Below, piece by piece: positions 35,408 through 44,954 of a stretch of 64,000 bases of DNA. The position numbers were made by a program, and so were the translations under genes. The notes beneath the pieces are model-generated. The model was not told the DNA's origin. It was given only the letters and a program-made list of their open reading frames with translations, and did not search any database. Where the stretch lies: the NCBI GenBank assembly GCA_022496785.1, contig SNAP01000008.1, forward strand, positions 43,191 through 107,190, given 5' to 3'. Position 1 is the first letter of the stretch; every line of letters begins with the position of its first letter. Origin of the DNA: Marinilabiliaceae bacterium JC040. Lineage in GTDB: Bacteria; Bacteroidota; Bacteroidia; Bacteroidales; Marinifilaceae.

Positions 35408-37441
35408 TTAGCAAATTGTAGAACCTGTAAGAATTTCTTTATCTTCAGGAGATACAAAAGAAAGACTACCATCTAAGTTCTCAGCCATAAGAATCATACC
35501 TTGAGATTCTATACCTTTTAAAGATTTAGGAGCTAAATTAACTAATACAGAAACTTTTTTACCAATAATATCTTCTGGTTTAAAGAATTCTGCAATACCA
35601 GAAACTATAGTTCTTTTATCAATACCTGTGTCGACAGTTAGTTTTAAAAGTTTCTTAGTTTTCTTAACTTTCTCTGCTTCAAGGATTGTTCCCACTCTGA
35701 TATCCATTTTAGAGAAATCATCAAAATTGCAGTTTTCTTTAGCAGGTTCTGCTTCAATATTGGCAAGAGAGTTAGCTTTCTTAGTTTCTAGTAATTTATT
35801 AACTTGATTTTCTATTTCTTTATCTTCAATCTTTTCAAAAAGAAGAGAAGCTTTATTTATACAGTGTCCAGCTTTTATTAAATTATCTCCCATTTCTTCC
35901 CATTCAAGCTTCTCAATATTAAGCATATCTCTTAATTTTTGAGCAGAGAAAGGGATAAAGGGTTCTGTAATTATTGAAAGATTAGTTGCTATTTGAATAC
36001 ATATATTCATAATAGTTTTCACTCTTTCTTCATCTGTTTTTATTAATTTCCAAGGTTCAGTATCAGCTAGATATTTATTTCCTAAACGAGCTAAGTTCAT
36101 AGCATCTTTTAGAGCTTCGCGGAAATGATAATTTTCTATATTTCTTTCTAAAGAAGCTTTAATTTTAGGAATCTCACTTAAGATTTCTTTATCAAAATCA
36201 CTTAATTCTCCTCTTTCAGGAACTATTCCTTTATAGTATTTATGAGTTAGAACAAGAGTTCTGTTAATGAAGTTACCATATATAGCAACTAATTCATTAT
36301 TATTTCTAGCTTGAAAATCTTTCCAAGTAAAGTCGTTATCTTTTGTTTCAGGAGCATTTGCAGTAAGAACATACCTTAATACATCCTGTTTATCAGGAAA
36401 ATCTACTAAATATTCATGTAACCATACTGCCCAATTTCTAGAAGTAGAGATTTTATCTCCTTCAAGATTTAAGAACTCGTTTGCAGGTACATTTTCTGGT
36501 AGTATATAAGAACCTTCTGCTTTAAGCATACTAGGGAATATAATACAGTGGAAAACAATATTATCTTTTCCTATAAAATGAACAAGTTTAGTTTCTTGAT
36601 CTTTCCACCATTTTTCCCAATCAGGAGTTAAATCTTTTGTAGCAGAAATATATCCTATTGGTGCATCAAACCATACATAAAGGACTTTTCCATCAGCACC
36701 TTCAACAGGAACAGGAACTCCCCAGTCTAAATCTCTGGTTACAGCTCTAGGATGTAATCCTCCATCTATCCATGATTTACATTGTCCATAAACATTTGGT
36801 TTCCATTCTTTATGACTATCAAGAATCCACTCTTTTAGCCATGTTTCATACTCATTAAGAGGTAAAAACCAGTGTTTTGTTTCTTTTTGTATAGGTTTAT
36901 TTCCTGTTATTGCAGATACAGGATTAATTAAATCAGTTGCATTTAAAGATGTTCCACAAGCTTCACATTGATCTCCATATGCATTCTCATTATTACAATG
37001 AGGACAAGTACCAGTTATATATCTATCTGCTAAAAATTGTTTTGCTTCTTCATCATAGTACTGCATTGATGTTTGTTCTATGAATTTACCTTCTTTATAA
37101 AGATGTTTAAAAAAGTCAGATGCCATTTCAGCGTGAGTGTCAGAACTTGTACGAGAATATATATCAAAAGAAATCCCTAGTTCAGAGAATGACTTTTTGA
37201 TTATATTGTGATATCTATCAACTACATCTTGAGGAGTTATTCCCTCTTTTTTTGCTTTAATAGTGATTGGTACACCATGCTCGTCAGATCCACCTATGAA
37301 TGCAACTTCTTTACCTTTTAATCTTAGGTATCTTACGTAAATGTCTGCAGGAATATATACTCCAGCCAAATGTCCAATATGTACAGGACCATTTGCGTAA
37401 GGAAGTGCTGTAGTAACTAAGGTTCTCTTATACTTGCTCAT
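35408..37441 (-). CDS. metG: Methionyl-tRNA synthetase
   Basis: A 677-residue class I synthetase charging tRNA-Met. The HIGH motif is HIGH at 21-24 ([11 protein letters not shown]). The Zn knuckle is [17 protein letters not shown] (about 145-161), and the KMSKS equivalent reads KISTS (about 336). After the anticodon-binding helical domain comes a C-terminal tRNA-binding (EMAP II-like) domain of about 100 residues ([17 protein letters not shown]...[12 protein letters not shown]). This is the long, dimeric MetG type. It has a -7 element about 43 nt upstream and a terminator downstream. Confidence 0.96.
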   Translation of the reverse strand: MSKYKRTLVTTALPYANGPVHIGHLAGVYIPADIYVRYLRLKGKEVAFIGGSDEHGVPITIKAKKEGITPQDVVDRYHNIIKKSFSELGISFDIYSRTSSDTHAEMASDFFKHLYKEGKFIEQTSMQYYDEEAKQFLADRYITGTCPHCNNENAYGDQCEACGTSLNATDLINPVSAITGNKPIQKETKHWFLPLNEYETWLKEWILDSHKEWKPNVYGQCKSWIDGGLHPRAVTRDLDWGVPVPVEGADGKVLYVWFDAPIGYISATKDLTPDWEKWWKDQETKLVHFIGKDNIVFHCIIFPSMLKAEGSYILPENVPANEFLNLEGDKISTSRNWAVWLHEYLVDFPDKQDVLRYVLTANAPETKDNDFTWKDFQARNNNELVAIYGNFINRTLVLTHKYYKGIVPERGELSDFDKEILSEIPKIKASLERNIENYHFREALKDAMNLARLGNKYLADTEPWKLIKTDEERVKTIMNICIQIATNLSIITEPFIPFSAQKLRDMLNIEKLEWEEMGDNLIKAGHCINKASLLFEKIEDKEIENQVNKLLETKKANSLANIEAEPAKENCNFDDFSKMDIRVGTILEAEKVKKTKKLLKLTVDTGIDKRTIVSGIAEFFKPEDIIGKKVSVLVNLAPKSLKGIESQGMILMAENLDGSLSFVSPEDKEILTGSTIC

Positions 37442-37484
37442 ATTTATAATGTAATGATTTAGTTTTAAATTCTTTATTAGCCAA

Positions 37485-37492
37485 CAAAGATA
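37485..37492 (-). promoter_or_regulatory. -7 promoter element for metG
   Basis: The minus strand reads TATCTTTG (TAnnTTTG), about 43 nt before the metG start. Confidence 0.45.
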
Positions 37493-37606
37493 ATTATTTC
37501 TTGAATAATTGAATAAAACATCTTAATAAAATCTTGTAGTTCACAATGATATAGCTTCTTGAGTACTTTTATATTTATATATATGGCTTGTTTTGCTATT
37601 TTTATA

Positions 37607-37614
37607 TACATTTG
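37607..37614 (+). promoter_or_regulatory. -7 promoter element for the ldcA-gldH-trmB operon
   Basis: TACATTTG fits TAnnTTTG, but lies only 10 nt before the ATG at 37625, so the transcript would have almost no leader. Confidence 0.3.
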
Positions 37615-37624
37615 ATGTATTAAA

Positions 37625-38539
37625 ATGACTAAGATTATGATACGACCACCATATTTACAAAAAGGAGATAAAATTATTATTGTTGCCCCTGCTGGATGTG
37701 TTAATAAAGAATCTGTAGAATCTGCTATTGAACGTTTTACAAATTGGGGATATGAGGTTGTATTAGGAGAAAATATCTATAGAGATTATAATATCTTTTC
37801 TGGAACAGATGGCGAGAGAGCTGACGATCTTCAAAAAGCTTTAGATAGTGAAGATATTCGTGCTATAATTTGTGCAAGAGGAGGATATGGTTCAATTAGA
37901 ATATTAGATAGGCTTGATTATTCAATATTTCAAGGTAACCCTAAATGGATTGTTGGTTTTAGTGATATATCTGTTATTCATGCAAAATTAAATGTATTAG
38001 GGATAGAGACTTTGCATGCTGATATGCCTAAAACAATGCTAGATAAAAGTGATGATGCTTCTGATATTAAGACTTTTAGATCTTTATTAGAAGGTGATGT
38101 TCCTGAGTATAAATTCCCTTCAGATAAGATGAATAGACAAGGAAGTGTAGAAGGTGAACTTGTAGGTGGAAATTTATCTGTACTATATAGTTTAAGAGGA
38201 GTAGATTTAGAGTGGAGTAAAATGAATAAGATTCTATTTATTGAGGATTTAAACGAAAACCTATATCATTTAGATAGAATGATGCAAAATCTTAAATTGG
38301 ATGGTAAACTTGAACATCTTAAAGGTCTGATAGTAGGAGATATGCTTAATATGCGAGATAGTGAACCTTCTTTTGGGAAAACAGCATATGAAATAATTCA
38401 AGACGCTGTTAAAGATTATGATTTTCCTGTTGTTTATAATTTTCCTGCTGGTCATTCAAATATGAATATGCCTATTATATTAGGAGCATATGTTAAGTTG
38501 GAAGTAAATTCTAATGAATATTCTCTTGATTTCTTATAA
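37625..38539 (+). CDS. ldcA: Muramoyltetrapeptide (LD-) carboxypeptidase
   Basis: A 304-residue S66-family serine peptidase that trims the terminal D-Ala from murein tetrapeptides in recycling. It starts PPYLQKGDKIIIVAPAGC. The nucleophile Ser is in GFSDISVIHA (about 114), after ICARGGYGSIRIL. The Glu of the catalytic triad is in IEDLNENLYHLDRMM, and the His in PAGHSNMNMPI near the C-terminus. No signal peptide is seen, consistent with a cytosolic role. It is first in a tight run with gldH (22 nt) and trmB (6 nt). Confidence 0.9.
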   Translation: MTKIMIRPPYLQKGDKIIIVAPAGCVNKESVESAIERFTNWGYEVVLGENIYRDYNIFSGTDGERADDLQKALDSEDIRAIICARGGYGSIRILDRLDYSIFQGNPKWIVGFSDISVIHAKLNVLGIETLHADMPKTMLDKSDDASDIKTFRSLLEGDVPEYKFPSDKMNRQGSVEGELVGGNLSVLYSLRGVDLEWSKMNKILFIEDLNENLYHLDRMMQNLKLDGKLEHLKGLIVGDMLNMRDSEPSFGKTAYEIIQDAVKDYDFPVVYNFPAGHSNMNMPIILGAYVKLEVNSNEYSLDFL

Positions 38540-38561
38540 AATTCTCTATACAATATTATAA

Positions 38562-39020
38562 ATGAAAAAATCGTATTTACTACTATTAGTAGTTCTAATA
38601 ATGTCTTCTTGTTCTTCAAATGTTCTTATTGAAAAGAGCAAAGTTTTAGAAAATCATATTTGGTCTGTAAAAGATACATTACACCTTAAAGTTCTTAATA
38701 AATTTCAAGATAAAGATACTTATAAGCTGTCTGTTAAAATTAAACACACAGATGCTTTTGCTACAAATAATTTATGGTTTTATCTTTGTAAAAAATCTAA
38801 AGATGTTTATCGTAAAGATACAATAATGTGTATGCTTTCGGATAAATATGGGAAATGGTTGGGGAAGAAAAATGGAGATTATTATGAAAGAAAAATCATA
38901 TTATTTGATACCATTAAATTAAATAAAGGAAATAAATATTCACTTATTCACGGAATGAGAGAATTAAATCTAAAAGGGATAGAAACGATTAGTTTATTAA
39001 TAGAAAAAAATATAAAATAA
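38562..39020 (+). CDS. gldH: GldH-family lipoprotein
   Basis: A 152-residue lipoprotein; the signal peptide ends in IMSSC with the modified Cys at residue 17. The mature part matches the GldH pattern: VLENHIWSVKDTLHLKV, a strand TYKLSVKIKHTDAFATNNLWFYL, then KYGKWLGKKNGDYYERKIILFD and a closing FVM-like strand. GldH was first found in gliding flavobacteria. Bacteroidales have it without evident gliding genes, so a general envelope role is likely. It lies in an operon between ldcA and trmB. Confidence 0.8.
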   Translation: MKKSYLLLLVVLIMSSCSSNVLIEKSKVLENHIWSVKDTLHLKVLNKFQDKDTYKLSVKIKHTDAFATNNLWFYLCKKSKDVYRKDTIMCMLSDKYGKWLGKKNGDYYERKIILFDTIKLNKGNKYSLIHGMRELNLKGIETISLLIEKNIK

Positions 39021-39026
39021 TAGATT

Positions 39027-39764
39027 GTGGCGAAGAATAAATTAAAAAAGTTTGCTGAAATGGACAGCTTACCAAATGTTTTTCAACCTAGACATGAGGA
39101 AGTCTTTAATGCAGAATATAAATACAAAGGTAAGTGGGCGAAAGAAGTCTTCAAAAACGATAATCCTATTGTTCTTGAAATAGGTTGTGGTAAAGGTGAA
39201 TATGCTCTTGGTTTAGCTAAAATGTTTCCAGAAAAGAATTTTATTGGTATGGATATAAAAGGTTCTAGAATGTGGACAGGAGCTACTACTAGTAATCAAC
39301 TTGGACTTGATAATGTTATTTTTCTAAGAACCTATGCAGAGTTTATTGAATCAGTTTTTGCAGAAGGAGAATTAAGTGAAATTTGGGTGACTTTTGCTGA
39401 TCCTCAAATGAAAAAAGCTAGAAAACGTCTTACAGGAACAAGATTTCTTAAATCTTATAAAAATGTTCTGAAAGAAGATGGTAAAATTCATCTAAAAACT
39501 GACAGTAATTTCTTATACACTTATACTGTAGAGATGGCTAAAGCTAATGATCTTAAGGTTTTGATTAATACAGATGATTTATATAGTTCAAATTTAGCTA
39601 CCGACATTTTATCTATTAGAACATTCTATGAACAACAATGGCTAGATAGAGGAAAGAAAATTAAATATTTCTGCTTTAGTCTTGAAGGTAAAACTATTTT
39701 TGAGGAACCTGATGTTGAAATTCCTGAAGACGATTATCGATCATATTCGAGAAGTAAAAAGTAA
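39027..39764 (+). CDS. trmB: tRNA (guanine-N7-)-methyltransferase
   Basis: A 245-residue SAM-dependent enzyme methylating G46 of tRNA. It starts with GTG at 39027, 6 nt after gldH. The SAM motif [15 protein letters not shown] is at about 50-64, followed by [13 protein letters not shown]. The catalytic region is [17 protein letters not shown] (the family usually has FPDPWPK), and the chain ends with SFEG-like [15 protein letters not shown]. Note that the common PDPW motif reads ADPQ here, a pattern I recall in other Bacteroidota TrmB. Confidence 0.92.
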   Translation: MAKNKLKKFAEMDSLPNVFQPRHEEVFNAEYKYKGKWAKEVFKNDNPIVLEIGCGKGEYALGLAKMFPEKNFIGMDIKGSRMWTGATTSNQLGLDNVIFLRTYAEFIESVFAEGELSEIWVTFADPQMKKARKRLTGTRFLKSYKNVLKEDGKIHLKTDSNFLYTYTVEMAKANDLKVLINTDDLYSSNLATDILSIRTFYEQQWLDRGKKIKYFCFSLEGKTIFEEPDVEIPEDDYRSYSRSKK

Positions 39765-39847
39765 AATTTGTCTTTTAGTAATGATTAGATAATGAACAAA
39801 AGTTCAATATTAGAGCTTAAAAATTAATAATGTGATAATAAAATTAT

Positions 39848-39855
39848 TACATTTG
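39848..39855 (+). promoter_or_regulatory. -7 promoter element for the Mrp ATPase gene
   Basis: TACATTTG fits TAnnTTTG, 37 nt before the start codon. Confidence 0.45.
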
Positions 39856-39892
39856 GAACGTAAAAGTAAAAAACAATAAAAAATAATAAAGT

Positions 39893-40981
39893 ATGAGCTT
39901 TTATCCAAAACAAATAACGGATGCACTAGCTGATGTTGTATATCCTGGATCTAATAAGAAGATATTAGATTTAGATATGGTGCAAGGTATTAAGATTGAA
40001 GGTAATAAGGTAAGATTTAAATTAATTTTCCAAAGATCTAATGATCCATTTATACTAGCTGTAAAGAAAAAATGTTTAAAACTTGTTCAAGATGCTTTAG
40101 GCGAAGAGGCTGAGGTTGAAGTTATCACTGATAATGTTCATGATATGGAAAATCCTACAAGTTTAGATGATGTTAGAAATATTATCGCTGTTGCTTCTGG
40201 AAAAGGAGGAGTTGGTAAATCTACTGTCGCTTCTAATCTTGCTGTTGCTTTAGCTAAGTCAGGTGCTAAAGTTGGATTAATTGATGCTGATATCTTTGGA
40301 CCTTCTATTCCTAAGATGTTTGGTGTTGAAGATTCTCGTCCTTTAATTCAAGAAATTGATGGAAAAAATAAAATAATTCCTATTGAAAAATATGGTGTTA
40401 AGATGCTATCTATTGGTTTCTTTATAAACCCTAAGGAGGCTACAGTATGGAGAGGTCCTATGGCTGGTAATGCTCTTAAACAAATGATTGAAGAAGCAAA
40501 TTGGGGTGAGCTAGATTATTTATTATTCGATTTACCTCCAGGTACATCTGATATACATTTAACTTTAGTTCAAACTCTTCCTGTTACTGGTGCTATTGTA
40601 GTTTCTACTCCTCAAGATGTTGCTTTAGCTGATGCTATTAAAGGTATTGACATGTTTGAAGGACCAGGTGTAAACGTTCCAGTTTTAGGTCTTATTGAAA
40701 ATATGGCTTGGTTTACTCCTGCTGAACTTCCTAATAACAAATACTATATCTTTGGTAAAGATGGTTGTAAACGTTTAGCCGAAGAAAAAAATACTAATCT
40801 ATTAGGTCAAATTCCAATTGTTCAAAGTATTAGAGAAGCTGGAGATAAAGGAAGTCCTGTAGCTTTAGATGAAAATTCTGCTACTGGTATAGAATTTATG
40901 AAGCTTGCTGAGAATGTTATGAACTCTCTTGAAGAAAGAGTTGTACATATTGATGCTACAAAAAGAGTGAAATTGAAATAA
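39893..40981 (+). CDS. Mrp/NBP35-family P-loop ATPase (iron-sulfur carrier type)
   Basis: A 362-residue cytosolic protein. Residues 1-85 are a MIP18/DUF59 domain; the Walker A GKGGVGKST is at 103-111, with IDADIFGPSIPKMFG after it and LLFDLPPGTSDIHLTL. ApbC/Mrp proteins deliver Fe-S clusters. The C-terminal CxxC that holds the cluster in ApbC is not seen where I expect it: the segment reads AWFTPAELPNNKYYIFG. Family assignment is firm, but cluster carriage is uncertain. A terminator follows, and the porW-like gene starts after it. Confidence 0.88.
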   Translation: MSFYPKQITDALADVVYPGSNKKILDLDMVQGIKIEGNKVRFKLIFQRSNDPFILAVKKKCLKLVQDALGEEAEVEVITDNVHDMENPTSLDDVRNIIAVASGKGGVGKSTVASNLAVALAKSGAKVGLIDADIFGPSIPKMFGVEDSRPLIQEIDGKNKIIPIEKYGVKMLSIGFFINPKEATVWRGPMAGNALKQMIEEANWGELDYLLFDLPPGTSDIHLTLVQTLPVTGAIVVSTPQDVALADAIKGIDMFEGPGVNVPVLGLIENMAWFTPAELPNNKYYIFGKDGCKRLAEEKNTNLLGQIPIVQSIREAGDKGSPVALDENSATGIEFMKLAENVMNSLEERVVHIDATKRVKLK

Positions 40982-41007
40982 TTAATTTCACTATATAATA
41001 TAATTTT

Positions 41008-41041
41008 AGGCTTGTATATTTATCAATGTACAAGCCTTTTA
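41008..41041 (+). terminator. Terminator after the Mrp ATPase gene
   Basis: AGGCTTGTA (41008-41016) pairs with TACAAGCCT (41029-41037), with a 12-nt loop and a short T run. It covers the ATG at 41026, the first start codon of the porW-like frame. Confidence 0.75.
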
Positions 41042-41106
41042 ATTATGCATACTTTGATTTATTTCTTTTTTTGACGTATTTTTATTTAGTATTAAAGAAA
41101 AATATA

Positions 41107-44100
41107 GTGAAAAGAAAATATCTAATTATAATAATCTCTCTACTTGTTATTGCGTGTTCAACTAAAAAGAATACAGCTTTATCTCGTTTTTATCAAGGTA
41201 TGACAACTAAGTTTAATGTGCTATACAATGCTAAACTTAGTTATAAAAAGGGAATGGAACGCATGAAAGATTCCCATACAAACAACTATGCGGAGATATT
41301 AGATTTCTATTTATCAGATGATGAAAAGGCTCGTGCTGCTGCTTTTTCTGATATGGATAGATGTTCTGCTAAAGCTATGAAGGCTATTAAATTGCATTCT
41401 ATTACAGTTAAACCAAAAAGAAAAAATAAGAAATCTAAGAAGTATAAAGAATTTAGAAAGAAAAAAGAATATAATATATTCATTGATGATTGTTATCTTA
41501 TAAAGATTAAAGCAGATTTTTATAATAAGAAATATGGAGAAGTAGAAAGAGCATCTCAATTTGTTTTTAAGAATTTTAAAGATCCAGAGATATTACTGAA
41601 TTCAAGATTATATTATACTAGATCTTTAGTAGAACAAAAACGTTTTACCTTAATTGCTGAGCAATTAGCAGAAATTGAAAAGCTAAATTCAAAAACTAAA
41701 TCTTTTAATAATGTTAATCTATTAATTTCGTATTATAATTTTCATATAGGAGAATTTGAAAGATCTATTTTCTTTATGAAGAATTATATAAGCTCTATAA
41801 AGAAAAATAAACCATACTACACTTACTTGCTTGCTCAATTATATATTCTAAACAAAAATAACAATCAAGCTTTGAACACTTTTAATAAAATTGATAAAAT
41901 GAAGTGTGCTTATGTAATGAAGTTTAATGCTAAAATAAGTAAAGCTGAAGCTTCTAGTGGAAATGTTTCTGAAAATTTATTGAACGAATATAAGAATCTT
42001 TTAAAGAGTAGAAAAAATAGAAAATTTAAAGATCAGATTTATTTTACTATGGGAGATATTCATTTGAAAAATAATAATAAACGTGTAGCTATGGAGTATT
42101 TTAAGAAATCTCTTAAATATTCAACTTCAGATGATACAAGAAGAGCTTGGACTTTCAAGAATATCGCAGATCTTTTATACGATAGAATGGAATATATTGA
42201 TTCCTATAAGTTTTATGATAGTTGTTTTTTCTATAACTCAAAAGTTAAAATCAAATTTAAAGAAGAGAGTAGAAGATATAATTATCTTAAGAAATTTGTT
42301 AATAGCATTTATAATGTTCAAAAGCAGGATAGTTTAGTGTATCTATCAAAATTAACAGATAAAGAAAGAGATAAAATTATTAATAAGAAGATTCAGGAAT
42401 ATAACGACAAAATAGCCTTTCAAGAAGCTCAAGAGAATCAAGAATCTATTAATCAGAGTTTTTATTCAAATATCTCTGTAAAAAAGAATTTAATAGGTGA
42501 AGATGAGCAAATTAAGGGTAAATGGTACTTTTATAATTTTAATATGATTACATCAGGTAAATCTGAATTTTCTAGAATATGGGGAAGAAGAAAACTTGAA
42601 GATAATTGGAATAGAATTAATAAGGCGATAATAGATGAGAATAATGATGATGATGATACAGATTCTTTAGATATTGATGATGATAAAAAAGATAAAAAAT
42701 TAAAACCTAATACAAAAGAATATTATTTAAAGAATATTCCTCTGAGCCAAGAAGCTCGTGCTAAAGTTGACTCTTCAATACTTGCCTCTTTATCAATAAT
42801 TGGAGATATAGCTTTTAATAATCTTAGAAATTACGATATAGCTCTTAAATCTTATGAAAATATAATTGATAGATTTCCAAATAATAAAAAAATAGATTTT
42901 ACATATTACAATGCTTATAAATCGGCTAAAGCACTCAATGAGTATGAAAAAATGGATTTTTATAAAAATGAATTAATTAAGAAATATCCTAATAGTAAAT
43001 ACGTTGAAATACTTAACGATTTAAATTATCAGCAGAATTATGCTAAAAAAGTTAAGAATCTAAATAGTAAATACGAATTAGCATTTAATTATTTTGATAG
43101 AGGACTGGTAAATAAAACTAAAGAAATTTGTGATTTACTTTTAATTGAAAATCCTAGTTCTGAACTAAAATTTAAAGTTAAAATATTACAATTTTTATGT
43201 GTCTTTAATAAACTGAAAAAAACAGATGCTAATAGCAAGATAGAAGAACTTTTAAAATTGAAACTTGATGCTAATCAAAGAAAATTACTCCTTAATATTC
43301 AAAATTCATTAGTAGCAAAAAATACATCTTCTAATGCAAAAACGAATATTAATAACGAGATTATTCTTGACTATAAATTGAATGTATCAGTTAAACATTT
43401 TGTAGTAATATCTATGCCAAGAACAGCAAAGAGTCTTAATCAATTTACTTATCGCTTAAATCTTATATGCTCAGAGGCTGTAGATGATGCTATACTTCAA
43501 GTTCAAAAACGTAAATTAGGCCTATATAACCAACTATTTGTTGTTAGTCCTTTCAAAAATAAAGATGAATCTCTTAAATTTATTTCATATCTCTTAAGAG
43601 ATAAATATATGTCTCAATCTTTAAAAGAATTTAATTACAAAGTGTTCACTATCTCAGATGCTAACTTAAATGTCTTATATAAATCAGAAGATCTTGAAGA
43701 TTATATTAGCTTTTATAAAAAGAACTATTTTAAATCTGAATATGATGCTAAGAGAATGATGGGTAGAGTAGATAGAATAGACTTATTATATCAATTCCAT
43801 AAAAAAGCTAATCATCGTTGTGTTATTCTATTTCAAACTAGTAAAGTAAGAAAGAATGTTGCTAAACTTGTAAGTAATTACGATTCTGATTATGAGGTAA
43901 ATAAGAAAAGATATAATGCAGATTTAAATGCTGTAATAATTGATAATATTGGTTCATATAGCGAAGCAATTTCATTTGTAGAGGGACTTAAATCTTACTT
44001 AAAATCAATTACAGATTTTAATATGTCACGACTTAATATATTATTGGTTGCTGATAATAACTATAGTAATATGTTTCAAGAGAAACATTTAAAAGAATAT

Positions 44101-44511
44101 CAAGTTTTCTATAAAAGATATTATTCTAATATAGAAAAAGAAGATTATAACGACGAAAATAACTTTTCATATAAACCAAATTCAGATCATTTCTTTGTAT
44201 TATTCTACCATAATAAAATTAATGAAGAGAAGCTCAAAAAGGCATTTAAATCTTACAACCATAGAAATCTTCCTGTAGAGATTAAGAAAATTAATAAAGA
44301 CTATTCTGCGTTAATAGTCAGTAACTTGTCTAATAAGAAGAAAGCTATGATTTACTATAGAGCAGTATTAACAAATAAAAAACTGTTCAGAGCTGTAAAA
44401 GGAAAGAAATATGTTACATTTGTTGTGTCTGAGAATAATAAAAACTTGTTGAAAGGACCAGAAATTGTGGATAAATACATACTGGTTTTTAATAAATGGT
44501 ATTTGAAATAA
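41107..44511 (+). CDS. porW: PorW/SprE-like type IX secretion lipoprotein (TPR repeats)
   Basis: The 1134-residue lipoprotein is read from GTG at 41107; the in-frame ATG at 41026 sits in the preceding terminator and would add a non-signal leader. The signal ends LLVIAC with Cys at 17. The following KKNTALSRFYQGMTTKFNVLYNA is typical of PorW/SprE, needed for type IX secretion and, in flavobacteria, gliding. Many TPR-like helix pairs run through the first two thirds (for example DQIYFTMGDIHLKNNNKRVA, NYDIALKSYENIIDRFP). A Asp-rich patch (DDDDTDSLDIDDDKKD) is near residue 520. The C-terminal third has repeated YxxVFxISxxN-type units. It is followed 1 nt later by tsaE. Confidence 0.8.
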   Translation: MKRKYLIIIISLLVIACSTKKNTALSRFYQGMTTKFNVLYNAKLSYKKGMERMKDSHTNNYAEILDFYLSDDEKARAAAFSDMDRCSAKAMKAIKLHSITVKPKRKNKKSKKYKEFRKKKEYNIFIDDCYLIKIKADFYNKKYGEVERASQFVFKNFKDPEILLNSRLYYTRSLVEQKRFTLIAEQLAEIEKLNSKTKSFNNVNLLISYYNFHIGEFERSIFFMKNYISSIKKNKPYYTYLLAQLYILNKNNNQALNTFNKIDKMKCAYVMKFNAKISKAEASSGNVSENLLNEYKNLLKSRKNRKFKDQIYFTMGDIHLKNNNKRVAMEYFKKSLKYSTSDDTRRAWTFKNIADLLYDRMEYIDSYKFYDSCFFYNSKVKIKFKEESRRYNYLKKFVNSIYNVQKQDSLVYLSKLTDKERDKIINKKIQEYNDKIAFQEAQENQESINQSFYSNISVKKNLIGEDEQIKGKWYFYNFNMITSGKSEFSRIWGRRKLEDNWNRINKAIIDENNDDDDTDSLDIDDDKKDKKLKPNTKEYYLKNIPLSQEARAKVDSSILASLSIIGDIAFNNLRNYDIALKSYENIIDRFPNNKKIDFTYYNAYKSAKALNEYEKMDFYKNELIKKYPNSKYVEILNDLNYQQNYAKKVKNLNSKYELAFNYFDRGLVNKTKEICDLLLIENPSSELKFKVKILQFLCVFNKLKKTDANSKIEELLKLKLDANQRKLLLNIQNSLVAKNTSSNAKTNINNEIILDYKLNVSVKHFVVISMPRTAKSLNQFTYRLNLICSEAVDDAILQVQKRKLGLYNQLFVVSPFKNKDESLKFISYLLRDKYMSQSLKEFNYKVFTISDANLNVLYKSEDLEDYISFYKKNYFKSEYDAKRMMGRVDRIDLLYQFHKKANHRCVILFQTSKVRKNVAKLVSNYDSDYEVNKKRYNADLNAVIIDNIGSYSEAISFVEGLKSYLKSITDFNMSRLNILLVADNNYSNMFQEKHLKEYQVFYKRYYSNIEKEDYNDENNFSYKPNSDHFFVLFYHNKINEEKLKKAFKSYNHRNLPVEIKKINKDYSALIVSNLSNKKKAMIYYRAVLTNKKLFRAVKGKKYVTFVVSENNKNLLKGPEIVDKYILVFNKWYLK

Positions 44512-44512
44512 T

Positions 44513-44926
44513 ATGGAATTCGTAATTGAATCGTTGGATAAAATTAATGAAGTAGCTGCTGCTTTCATTGAAAAATATGGAGATAAAAAAGTAATTGCTA
44601 TGTATGGCAATATGGGAGTTGGGAAAACAACTTTTGTAAAAGCTATTTGTGACTACCTTAATATGGAAGATGATGTAAATAGTCCTAGTTTTGCTATCGT
44701 TAATGAATATAATAGTTCTGAAAAAACTATCTATCATTTCGATTTTTATAGGATTAATGATCCTGAAGAAGCTTATGATTTTGGCTATGAAGAATATTTC
44801 TATAGTGGGAATATGTGCTTTGTAGAGTGGCCAGAAAAAATAGATAATCTTCTTCCTAATGATTGTTTAAATCTAAGAATAGAAGAAGATAAAGATGGAA
44901 TAAGACATATATATATTGAAGAGTAG
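44513..44926 (+). CDS. tsaE: tRNA threonylcarbamoyladenosine biosynthesis ATPase TsaE
   Basis: A 137-residue P-loop protein working with TsaB and TsaD to make t6A in ANN-decoding tRNAs. Walker A is GNMGVGKTT (32-40). NSPSFAIVNEY and the IYHFDFYRI segment are signature stretches, with FVEWPEKI after them. It begins 1 nt after the porW-like stop. Its last codons and stop lie inside a palindromic hairpin shared with pdxK. Confidence 0.93.
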   Translation: MEFVIESLDKINEVAAAFIEKYGDKKVIAMYGNMGVGKTTFVKAICDYLNMEDDVNSPSFAIVNEYNSSEKTIYHFDFYRINDPEEAYDFGYEEYFYSGNMCFVEWPEKIDNLLPNDCLNLRIEEDKDGIRHIYIEE

Positions 44927-44954
44927 TTATTAACAATGTTAATAACTACTCTTC
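44918..44954. terminator. Bidirectional hairpin covering both stop codons of tsaE and the pyridoxamine kinase gene
   Basis: GAAGAGTAGTTATTAAC (44918-44934) pairs perfectly with GTTAATAACTACTCTTC (44938-44954): 17 bp with a 3-nt loop. The two genes stop within opposite arms, each ending Glu-Glu-stop with the codons GAA GAG TAG. No long T run follows on either side. Confidence 0.85.
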
